A stretch of 64,000 nt of DNA from Desulfobacteraceae bacterium (GTDB lineage Bacteria > Desulfobacterota > Desulfobacteria > Desulfobacterales > Desulfobacteraceae): the NCBI GenBank assembly GCA_024226935.1, contig JAAELK010000153.1, positions 1-64,000 of the forward strand, written 5' to 3'. The position numbers and the translations under genes are program-made. This document shows, in pieces, positions 19,312 through 27,291 of the stretch (position 1 is its first letter; every line of letters begins with the position of its first letter). The notes below the pieces were generated by a model. That model made no database searches. It was given only the letters and a program-made list of their open reading frames with translations, and was not told the origin of the DNA.

Positions 19312-20187
19312 TTAAGCCCCCTTATATATATTGTGGTGCAGAGTATTTGTCTCTTTTGTTGTGACAAAGATTTTTTCGATATTAAAAAGATCCATGGCGC
19401 TGATGGTTTTATCTGGAAAATGTGTATTAATATAAGTGCTGATTTTTATCGCCTTGATTTGTTTCTCCTCAAACTGGTCAAACCCAAGTTTTACGGGTAT
19501 TATCTCTTGAATGTTTTCCGGGTTTTTATTGTAAATGTCTTGGGTTTTAATGGTAATGCCAATGGTTTCATCTCCCATGATGCCATCGATTCTGCCAAAT
19601 CCTTTGATTTCCATAAGATTCATGATGGAGTTGAACAGGGGACCCTTAAATTTGTAGGTGTTGCTGTCCTGGGTCAGATCTATCCCGGATATGACCGGTA
19701 AAAAGTTTAGTTTATCTTTTTGGGGTTCATATTCCTTGAAGGGGTGCCCCTGGGTGTTGATAATAATATTGGTCATATTTTCAATATTAACAATGGCCAG
19801 GGGGTCTTCTTCAACGACGGTTACCACAAGGGTTGAAAAAAAGGAACGTTTAACTAAAGCCTTTGCAACCCAGGGATGACAGATAATTTTTTGTTCAATG
19901 GTATTGATATTTATCTCAAACAGGTTGGTCTCCTTGGTTACCCCCATCAGTTGGAGAATTTCATTTTTTTCCAATCTTTTGGTTCCTGAAATATCCACCT
20001 GCTTTATTGTGAAAAAAGGGCATTGGGTAATGGCATCATAGATCCAGATGGCACCAAGACTCATCAGGATAAGCAAACCAAAGGATATAAATATTTTCCT
20101 AGTGCGTTTTTGTGAGGCGGGAACCAGTTTTCCTTTGGAGAGAGATGGTTCAGGCTTATATTTATTTTGTTTTGGTTTTTTATTCAC
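19312..20187 (-). CDS. ftsQ: Cell division protein FtsQ
   Basis: 291 aa bitopic protein. A basic cytoplasmic N-terminus (~1-30) is followed by one membrane helix (~31-50), then a POTRA domain (VDISGTKRLEKNEILQLMGV, ~63-130) and the FtsQ beta domain. It links early and late divisome proteins (FtsB/FtsL). The gene overlaps murB by 8 nt. Confidence 0.93.
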   Translation of the reverse strand: MNKKPKQNKYKPEPSLSKGKLVPASQKRTRKIFISFGLLILMSLGAIWIYDAITQCPFFTIKQVDISGTKRLEKNEILQLMGVTKETNLFEININTIEQKIICHPWVAKALVKRSFFSTLVVTVVEEDPLAIVNIENMTNIIINTQGHPFKEYEPQKDKLNFLPVISGIDLTQDSNTYKFKGPLFNSIMNLMEIKGFGRIDGIMGDETIGITIKTQDIYNKNPENIQEIIPVKLGFDQFEEKQIKAIKISTYINTHFPDKTISAMDLFNIEKIFVTTKETNTLHHNIYKGA

Positions 20188-21115
20188 CTGTTACCTTTAC
20201 CTCCGTTTCAAGTTTAATCCGGTATTTCTCAAATACGGTTTTTTGAACTAATTTTTTCAGGGCCAGTATATCTTCACACCTGGCATTGTTCGTGTTTACA
20301 ATAAAATTAGCATGAATATTAGATATCTGGGCACCATTGATTTGTTTGCCTTTTAATCCGGCTTCTTCGATGAGTTTTCCGGCCGGGGTGTGGACGGATG
20401 GATTTTTAAAAAAGCATCCTGCACTGGCCAGGGAAACCGGCTGACTGGTATTTTTGCTTTTCAGACTTTGGGCAAAGGCCTTTTTGATTCCAGCAGGGTC
20501 TGCTTTGGTCAGGGTCAGATGGGCACCAATAATGATTTTGTCTGGTAGACAAAGTTGCCGATAGGAAAAAGATAGGTCTTTTCTTGCAATTGTTTGGTAT
20601 GTCAGGGTTTTGCTGTCTATAATATCTATGGTGGCAATCACCTGGGAAATATCCCAGGCAGTTGTACCCGCATTCATCATGATGGCTCCCCCCAGGGTGC
20701 CTGGGATGCCTGCAGCAAATTCAAGTCCGGAAAGCCCCTGTTCCATGGCAAACTTACAGACCGTTGACAGACGTTCACCTCCATCAGCATAAATGGTTTC
20801 TTTATTATATTCAGATTTTTTTGTTTTATTATTTTCCAGTATCCGGGGGGAGGATTTTAGTGCTTTGAGAATAATAACAAGCCCCCGAACGCCTTTGTCA
20901 GAGACCAGGGTATTGGTACCACCCCCGATGATGGTGAAGGGCAGACTTTCTTTTTTTGCCGCCGTGAGCAGGGCGGTAAGAGTCTGCCTGTCCCGGGGTA
21001 ATGCTAAAAGATCAGCAGGGCCTCCGACCCTGAAGCTTGTATGTTTGCTCAGGGGTTCCCGGGCCAATAGATTAAAGGCTTCCCGGAACTGTTTATATTT
21101 TTTGTCTCTGGTCAT
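20180..21115 (-). CDS. murB: UDP-N-acetylenolpyruvoylglucosamine reductase MurB
   Basis: 311 aa FAD enzyme reducing UDP-GlcNAc-enolpyruvate to UDP-MurNAc with NADPH. The FAD-binding segment has FRVGGPADLLALP and GGGTNTLVSDKGVRG; ELAAGIPGTLGGA-like motif at ~130-145 (LEFAAGIPGTLGGA); SYRQ and SAGCFFKNP near the active site; and EEAGLKG near the C-terminus. Follows murC with a 6-nt gap. No ddl gene lies between murB and ftsQ, unlike E. coli. Confidence 0.97.
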   Translation of the reverse strand: MTRDKKYKQFREAFNLLAREPLSKHTSFRVGGPADLLALPRDRQTLTALLTAAKKESLPFTIIGGGTNTLVSDKGVRGLVIILKALKSSPRILENNKTKKSEYNKETIYADGGERLSTVCKFAMEQGLSGLEFAAGIPGTLGGAIMMNAGTTAWDISQVIATIDIIDSKTLTYQTIARKDLSFSYRQLCLPDKIIIGAHLTLTKADPAGIKKAFAQSLKSKNTSQPVSLASAGCFFKNPSVHTPAGKLIEEAGLKGKQINGAQISNIHANFIVNTNNARCEDILALKKLVQKTVFEKYRIKLETEVKVTGE

Positions 21116-21121
21116 CGGTTT

Positions 21122-22489
21122 TTATAATATCTCCAGTAGTTTTTCTCCAAGGGTATAGACATCACCTGCCCCAAGGGTAAGGACTATATCTTTGTCACGT
21201 ATCTTGTGTGTGATCATGGATATGGCCTGGATAAAATCCGGTGCAAAAGAAACATCTTTATGGCCATGGGCCTTGATGCCGTCACAAAGAGATTGTGAAT
21301 CAACTCCTTCAATTGCAGCCTCATTGGCCCCATAAATAGGCAGTACAATCAATATGGAGGATTGGTAAAAGGATCGGGTGAATTCATCAAACAGGGATTG
21401 GGTCCGGGTATGACGATGGGGCTGAAAGGCAACAATGAGGCGTCTGTCCGGATAACTTTCCCGCATAGCCGTCAAGGTGGCCATGATTTCTGTGGGGTGG
21501 TGGCCATAGTCATCCACAACAATTATGTCTTTTTTCTTTCCTTTTATTTCAAGACGGCGTTTGACGCCTTTGATCTCTTCCAGAGCTTTTTTTATGGTGG
21601 CAAAGGGTATTTTTAGTTCCAGGCCCGTGGCGATTCCGGCCAGGGCATTGGAAATATTGTGGTTGCCGGCAATGTTAAGGTTGATCTTTCCCAGGTCAAT
21701 ATTCCGGTGAAAGACTGAAAATTGGCTTTTCCCGTTCAGAAAGCTGATATCTTTGGCCTGGAGGTCTGACTGGGTACTCATGCCGAATGTGGTGTATCGG
21801 ACATGGATTCTGGGCAGGATGTTCTGGATGTGTTGATCATCCAGGCAGAGTATAGCCAGGCCGTAAAAGGGGACGGAATTAATAAATTGGACAAAGGTGT
21901 TCTTGATGTCCTCAATATCTTTATAAAAATCAAGGTGTTCCAGGTCAATGTTGGTGACTGCGGCAATGGCCGGTGAATACTTTAGAAAAGAGCCGTCACT
22001 TTCATCGGCTTCTGCCACAATAAAGTCTCCGTTGCCGTGGAGTGCATTGGTGTCCACTCCCTGTAGCAGACCGCCTATGATTACGGTGGGATCAAGACCT
22101 GCCGTATTCAATATCTGGGAGATCATGGCTGTGGTGGAGGTTTTCCCATGGGCGCCGGAGACGGCAATGGAATATTTTATTCGCATGAGTTCGGCCAGCA
22201 TTTCAGCCCTGGGGATAATGGGGATAACCATTTGCTTTGCCTGGATCACCTCCGGATTTTCCTGGGCAATGGCAGATGAGGTGACAATGACATTGGCGCC
22301 TGTTATATGGCTTTTGCTGTGGCCCTGGAAGATTTTAGCTCCTTTTTTCTCAAGTCGTTGGGTAATATGGGAAAGTTTCAGATCGGACCCGGATACGGTG
22401 TATCCCAGATTGATTAATAGTTCTGCGATCCCGCTCATACCGATCCCGCCTATGCCGACAAAATGGATATGATAATTGCTTTGATACAT
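21122..22489 (-). CDS. murC: UDP-N-acetylmuramate-L-alanine ligase MurC
   Basis: 455 aa, cytoplasmic. Adds L-alanine to UDP-MurNAc using ATP. N-terminal Rossmann domain (HFVGIGGIGMSGIAELL), central ATP loop GAHGKTSTTAMIS (~110-122), conserved EADESDGS and the C-terminal ligase domain with DDYGHHPTEI and FQPHRHTRT. Normal family length. Second-last Mur ligase of the cluster. Confidence 0.98.
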   Translation of the reverse strand: MYQSNYHIHFVGIGGIGMSGIAELLINLGYTVSGSDLKLSHITQRLEKKGAKIFQGHSKSHITGANVIVTSSAIAQENPEVIQAKQMVIPIIPRAEMLAELMRIKYSIAVSGAHGKTSTTAMISQILNTAGLDPTVIIGGLLQGVDTNALHGNGDFIVAEADESDGSFLKYSPAIAAVTNIDLEHLDFYKDIEDIKNTFVQFINSVPFYGLAILCLDDQHIQNILPRIHVRYTTFGMSTQSDLQAKDISFLNGKSQFSVFHRNIDLGKINLNIAGNHNISNALAGIATGLELKIPFATIKKALEEIKGVKRRLEIKGKKKDIIVVDDYGHHPTEIMATLTAMRESYPDRRLIVAFQPHRHTRTQSLFDEFTRSFYQSSILIVLPIYGANEAAIEGVDSQSLCDGIKAHGHKDVSFAPDFIQAISMITHKIRDKDIVLTLGAGDVYTLGEKLLEIL

Positions 22490-22492
22490 GGG

Positions 22493-23599
22493 TTACACCT
22501 TCACATTTTTTGTGTTTAAAATTATAGTGGCAATGATTTGATCAGCATCCGGCATGGCAAGCTGTTTAAAGGTAGTTCCCATTTTTTTCAACTTTTCTTT
22601 GTCATCCATCAGGGTTTGAATGGTGGTTTTCAATAGATCCGGCGTCAGGTCCCGGTCGGCAATGAGAATCGCCGCCCCTTTGTCTGCCATGGCCTTTGCA
22701 TTGTACGTCTGGTGGTCATCGGCGGCATGGGGAAAGGGCACAAAAATGGATGGTACGCCTTTGATACTCAATTCGGAAATTGTGCTGGCACCCGCCCGGG
22801 TGATCGCAAGACATGTTTTATCCTGGATGGCAGGCATATCATTGAAAAATGCCTGGACCGTGGACTTAACTTTAAGTTTATCATAGGCCTTGGATATTTT
22901 ATCTTCATCGGTAAGGCCTGTCTGGTGGATGACATGTATTTGGGTCAAGTCATCCATCAGTTTTATTGCCTGGATAAAGGTCTGGTTGATATTGGTGGCT
23001 CCCTGACTGCCACCGGTTACCAGGATGGTAAAATCCTCGGGATCAATATCAACTGAAGGGGGGGCTTCCCTGGTTTGTCCCGGGTTTGTTCGGCGAATGG
23101 GATTGCCCACATATTTGGTTTTATGGTTAGATGGCATTCCCTTTGTGGTTTTAAAAGCCGTAAAAATGGTATCGGAAAATCGTGATAACATGCGGTTGGT
23201 AATTCCGGGGATGGAATTTTGCTCCTGGATGGCCCTGGGTATTTTTAATATCCAGGCGGCCAGAACAACGGCAAAGGATGAAAACCCGCCAACTCCCAGC
23301 ACAAAGTCCGGTTTGAAGCGGATCAGAATGATTAAAGATTGAATCAGACTGACAAAGATAATGCAGCTTGAAGTTAGTTTGCTTAATATATTACCTCCTT
23401 TGATGGGTTTGGAGATAATGGTTTTATGATCAAATCCATAGCTTTTCAAGGTGGAAACTTCAAAGGGGGCATTTGTACCCACAAAGAGAACCTGGGCCAG
23501 GGGGTTCTTGAGTTTAAGGGCCTGGGCAACCGCAATTCCGGGGAAGAGATGGCCTCCTGTTTTTCCGCCGGCAATTATGAGGTTGAATTTATTTTTCAT
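22493..23599 (-). CDS. murG: Lipid II synthase MurG
   Basis: About 368 aa. A GT28 glycosyltransferase at the inner face of the membrane, transferring GlcNAc to lipid I. The N-terminal IIAGGKTGGHLFPGIAVA, VGGFSSF and C-terminal donor-binding VTGGSQGATNIN, ITRAGASTISE and PFPHAADDHQTYNA are present. The start at 23599 is chosen because it aligns with the family's N-terminus and has GGAG upstream; TTG at 23617 would add six residues. It overlaps the end of ftsW. Confidence 0.96.
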   Translation of the reverse strand: MKNKFNLIIAGGKTGGHLFPGIAVAQALKLKNPLAQVLFVGTNAPFEVSTLKSYGFDHKTIISKPIKGGNILSKLTSSCIIFVSLIQSLIILIRFKPDFVLGVGGFSSFAVVLAAWILKIPRAIQEQNSIPGITNRMLSRFSDTIFTAFKTTKGMPSNHKTKYVGNPIRRTNPGQTREAPPSVDIDPEDFTILVTGGSQGATNINQTFIQAIKLMDDLTQIHVIHQTGLTDEDKISKAYDKLKVKSTVQAFFNDMPAIQDKTCLAITRAGASTISELSIKGVPSIFVPFPHAADDHQTYNAKAMADKGAAILIADRDLTPDLLKTTIQTLMDDKEKLKKMGTTFKQLAMPDADQIIATIILNTKNVKV

Positions 23600-24713
23600 T
23601 TTTACTAGATGCTCCAATATTCATTAAAATTCCCATGGCAGCCATGCTGGCTACCAGAGAAGTTCCGCCATAACTGATAAAGGGTAGGGTGAGGCCCTTG
23701 GTTGGAAGTACTCCCAATGCCACGCCTGTATTGATGATGACCTGGACCCCGATATACAGGGTAAGGCCGGCCGCCAATAATGTGCCAAACATATTATCTG
23801 CCTGCCTGGCAATCTTGCAGCCGGTTACCAGAATAACGGTATAAAGTGTGAAAATGGCAAGAACGCCTAAAAGTCCCAGTTCTTCTCCAATAATAGAAAA
23901 GATGAAATCTGTATGGGGTTCGGGTAAATAGTGCATTTTTTGCATTCCAAGACCTATGCCTTTGCCGAATAATCCGCCTGATCCAATGGCTTTCAGGGAG
24001 TTTGTGATCTGATATCCGGTATTGTAGGGATCATCCCAGGGGTTCATGAAGGTCAGGATACGCAATAGCCTGTATTCAACTTTGAAGACAAGAAAATAGA
24101 CAATGGGGATGACCAGGGGCAGGGGACTTAGCAGATGGAAAATTTTTACTCCGGCAATAAACATCATTCCCCAGCAGATTAACCCCATCACCACAATGGT
24201 TCCAAAATCCGGTTGAATAATGATAAGTCCGGCAAAGATACCAAAAATAAGGGCATGGGGGAAAAATCCAATGGAAAATTGGTCGATCATTTTTTGTTTC
24301 TTTGCCAGGGAATATCCCATGAAAAGAATCATGGCCAATTTTGCAAATTCCGCCGGCTGAAAGGTGATGCCCCCCAGGCTTAACCAGCGGCATGCACCTC
24401 CGGCTTTAGTATTTAATGCCGGGAATAACACGGCAATGAGCAAGCCAATAGAGGTCATAAGGATTATATAGGCAAAACTTTTATACAGCCTGTAGGGAAA
24501 AGAAGCTGTTACAAACATTACACAAAGGCTGATACAAAAAAACAGGGCTTGTTTTTGCATGTAATAAAACAGGTTGTTGTGATCATCCATACTGATGGAT
24601 GAAGAAGCGGAATAGACCATGACAATACCGATACAAGAAAGCAGTAGTACAGGGAAAAGAATAGTTTTCTCACTGAAAAAAGGATGCATGGTCCGGGGCA
24701 ATTTATTATTCAT
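23589..24713 (-). CDS. ftsW: Septal peptidoglycan polymerase FtsW (SEDS)
   Basis: About 374 aa with ten predicted membrane segments. SEDS-family glycosyltransferase working with FtsI. Conserved features: QPDFGT, PEPHTDFIFSIIGEELGLLG and the C-terminal PFISYGGTSLV. ATG at 24713 has AAAGGAG 7 nt upstream and is preferred to TTG at 24719. It overlaps the end of murD by 8 nt, suggesting coupled translation. Confidence 0.97.
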   Translation of the reverse strand: MNNKLPRTMHPFFSEKTILFPVLLLSCIGIVMVYSASSSISMDDHNNLFYYMQKQALFFCISLCVMFVTASFPYRLYKSFAYIILMTSIGLLIAVLFPALNTKAGGACRWLSLGGITFQPAEFAKLAMILFMGYSLAKKQKMIDQFSIGFFPHALIFGIFAGLIIIQPDFGTIVVMGLICWGMMFIAGVKIFHLLSPLPLVIPIVYFLVFKVEYRLLRILTFMNPWDDPYNTGYQITNSLKAIGSGGLFGKGIGLGMQKMHYLPEPHTDFIFSIIGEELGLLGVLAIFTLYTVILVTGCKIARQADNMFGTLLAAGLTLYIGVQVIINTGVALGVLPTKGLTLPFISYGGTSLVASMAAMGILMNIGASSKNEK

Positions 24714-26079
24714 TTTCAAGCTCCTTTACCCTGGCTATAAAGTCATCGCCCCTGGTGCCATAGTTTGCATACATGTCAAAACTGGCGCATGCTGGAGAAA
24801 GTAATACTACATCTCCCGGGCAGGCATCTTCATAGGCCTTGATAACCGCTTTTTTCATGGAGTTAACCGGTAAAATCCGGCAGGTTTTTCCCAGGGTGTC
24901 CTGGATATGGTGCTTTGCTTCACCCATGGCTATTATCAGCTTTACCCTTTTTTTGATTTGACAAGCCAGCAGGGAAAAATCTGTGCCTTTTTCCCGTCCA
25001 CCCAGGATCAGGATGATATCTTTTTGAAAAGATTCCAGGGCGCGGACCACAGCATTCGTATTTGTGGCCTTTGAATCATCGTAAAAACAGATTCCATTGA
25101 CTTTTCGGACAAAGGCCATGCGATGGGCAAGATTTTTAAAATTTGCCAGAGCCTTTATGATACCTTCCATGTTCCCACCGGCCATAAGGCTTGCCAGGGC
25201 AGCTGCCGCAATGTTTTCCCTGTTGTGAATACCCGGCAACTGACCCAGGGTCTTGGTCGAAATATTGTGCAAGCTGTCTTTGATCTGGATTAGTATATGG
25301 TCATCACAAATTCTGGCACTGCCCTGGAGCTTGTCCTGGGGAATTTTTGAATCAGAAAGAGAAGAAAAAGAAAAGATTTGAGAGCTGACTTTAGCAATTC
25401 TGGTTTCAAATTCTGCAACGCTTTGGTTGATGATGGCTATGTCGTGGGAGGTCTGGTTTTTTAAAATTTTCCATTTGGATTCCAAATATTTGTCAAAACC
25501 TTTGTATCGGTCCAGGTGATCTTCTGCTACATTAAGCAGGAGGGCTATTTGGGGGGTGAAATTGCTGGCAAGATCCAGCTGAAAACTGGAGATTTCAGCT
25601 ACAATCATGTCCACTTTTTGATCATCCATTAAGTGTTCCACCAAAGGGGTGCCGATATTGCCTCCCATGAAAGTGCGAACTCCGCAAGCTTCCAGCATAT
25701 CCCTGATCATGGTGGTGGTTGTGGTCTTTCCGTTGGTCCCGGTAATGGCAATGACCGGGGTTTTATTGTAGCGGGAGAAAATATCCAGCTCTCCGGTAAT
25801 GGTAATTCCTTTTTCGGCGGCTGTTTTAAGATAAATCATATCCAGAGCAATACCTGGACTGACAACAATTGTATGGGCAAGGTCAAAGGTTTTTTGATCA
25901 TGGAATCCGATTTGGGTTTCTATGCCAAGCTGGTTGAGAATTTTTTCAGCTTTTGTTCTTGATCCGTCGATATCTGTTGCCACAACCTGTTTGCCTTTGG
26001 CATGGAGAAACCGAGCCATGGACAGACCGGAGCTGCCTAATCCCACGACCAGATAATATGATTGTCTGCTTTCTTCCAT
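24706..26079 (-). CDS. murD: UDP-MurNAc-L-Ala-D-Glu ligase MurD
   Basis: 457 aa. ATP-dependent addition of D-glutamate. N-terminal VVGLGSSGLSMARFL, ATP loop AITGTNGKTTTTTMI (~113-127), EISSFQLD, NVAEDHLDRY and the C-terminal NDSKATN-like DDSKATNTNAV and ILGGREKG, which are the family's diagnostic motifs. The gap to mraY is 6 nt. Confidence 0.98.
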   Translation of the reverse strand: MEESRQSYYLVVGLGSSGLSMARFLHAKGKQVVATDIDGSRTKAEKILNQLGIETQIGFHDQKTFDLAHTIVVSPGIALDMIYLKTAAEKGITITGELDIFSRYNKTPVIAITGTNGKTTTTTMIRDMLEACGVRTFMGGNIGTPLVEHLMDDQKVDMIVAEISSFQLDLASNFTPQIALLLNVAEDHLDRYKGFDKYLESKWKILKNQTSHDIAIINQSVAEFETRIAKVSSQIFSFSSLSDSKIPQDKLQGSARICDDHILIQIKDSLHNISTKTLGQLPGIHNRENIAAAALASLMAGGNMEGIIKALANFKNLAHRMAFVRKVNGICFYDDSKATNTNAVVRALESFQKDIILILGGREKGTDFSLLACQIKKRVKLIIAMGEAKHHIQDTLGKTCRILPVNSMKKAVIKAYEDACPGDVVLLSPACASFDMYANYGTRGDDFIARVKELENE

Positions 26080-26085
26080 GCTGTT

Positions 26086-27165
26086 TTACCTTATCTTAAG
26101 TGTACTCAATGAAATCAGGGCCAGGGTAATGGCTATGATCCAGAATCTCACTATAACTTTGGATTCATGCCAACCCTTAAGTTCAAAATGGTGGTGTAAA
26201 GGCGCCATCCTGAAGACTCGTTTTCCTTTTGTTATTTTAAAATAGGCGACTTGTATGATCACGGATAGGGCTTCGATGACAAAAATTCCCCCTACAATGA
26301 GCAATAATATTTCTTGTTTGGTAACCACGGCAATGGTGCCCAGAATGGCTCCCAGGGGAATGGACCCTGCATCTCCCATGAATACCTGGGCCGGGTGGGC
26401 ATTGAACCAGAGAAAACCTAATCCCGCACCCGCTAAAATTCCGCATATTACGGTTATTTCACCGGCCGATGCAATGTGTCGGACATGGAGATAACCGGCA
26501 AACTGGGCGTGGCCGGCCACATAGGCAAAAAACATATAGGTTACACCGGCAACGATATAGGAGCCAATGGCAAGGCCATCCAATCCGTCTGTCAGGTTGA
26601 CGGCATTGGAGGTTCCCACAATTACAAGACAAGCAAAGGGAATGTAATAGATCCCTAAATTGGGTGAAAAATCTTTTAGAAAAGGAACGGTTAAGGTGGT
26701 GTTGAAATCAGGACACTTGTAGATCAAAAGACCTATTATCAGGCCAAAAATTACTTGAACTATAAATTTCCCCCTGGCTGTAAACCCCATATTACTTTTT
26801 TTGACCAGCATTAAATAGTCGTCAATAAAGCCAATAAATCCGAAAAGAAGCAGGGTTAAAAGAAGAATGGAAACATAATGGTTGGAAAGGTTTCCCCAGA
26901 GGATGGTTGACACAAAAATTGAAAAAAGAATCAGGATCCCTCCCATGGTGGGGGTACCTTGTTTTCCCATATGGGATTTGGGACCATCGGCCTGGATGAT
27001 TTGACCAATTTGCATTTTGCGAAGTTGTCTAATTACCAAAGGGCCTAGAAGAAGGCAGATTAAAAATGCGGTCAAACTACCGTATATGGTTCTAAAGGTA
27101 ATATACCGGAATATATTTAAAACCGTAAAATATTCATGCAATGGATATAAAAACTCGTAGAACAT
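26086..27165 (-). CDS. mraY: Phospho-MurNAc-pentapeptide transferase MraY
   Basis: 359 aa, ten predicted membrane segments. Makes lipid I from UDP-MurNAc-pentapeptide and undecaprenyl phosphate. DGPKSHMGKQGTPTMGG near the N-terminus, the catalytic-loop region FIDDYLML, NAVNLTDGLDGLA, and MGDAGSIPLG, plus the C-terminal APLHHHFELKGW, are all conserved. 126 nt separate it from the murE-murF fusion; that gap holds no gene. Confidence 0.98.
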   Translation of the reverse strand: MFYEFLYPLHEYFTVLNIFRYITFRTIYGSLTAFLICLLLGPLVIRQLRKMQIGQIIQADGPKSHMGKQGTPTMGGILILFSIFVSTILWGNLSNHYVSILLLTLLLFGFIGFIDDYLMLVKKSNMGFTARGKFIVQVIFGLIIGLLIYKCPDFNTTLTVPFLKDFSPNLGIYYIPFACLVIVGTSNAVNLTDGLDGLAIGSYIVAGVTYMFFAYVAGHAQFAGYLHVRHIASAGEITVICGILAGAGLGFLWFNAHPAQVFMGDAGSIPLGAILGTIAVVTKQEILLLIVGGIFVIEALSVIIQVAYFKITKGKRVFRMAPLHHHFELKGWHESKVIVRFWIIAITLALISLSTLKIR

Positions 27166-27291
27166 TGATTTTATGCTGCCTTTTTGGTTGTCTGGTTTAT
27201 AGTTATTATCTGTTTGACTATCTTTGATCTTTTTTCAGGAATATAGGCTGGTTGACAAAACTTTTTTTTGTCGGAACTTGCCCGTTGCTTC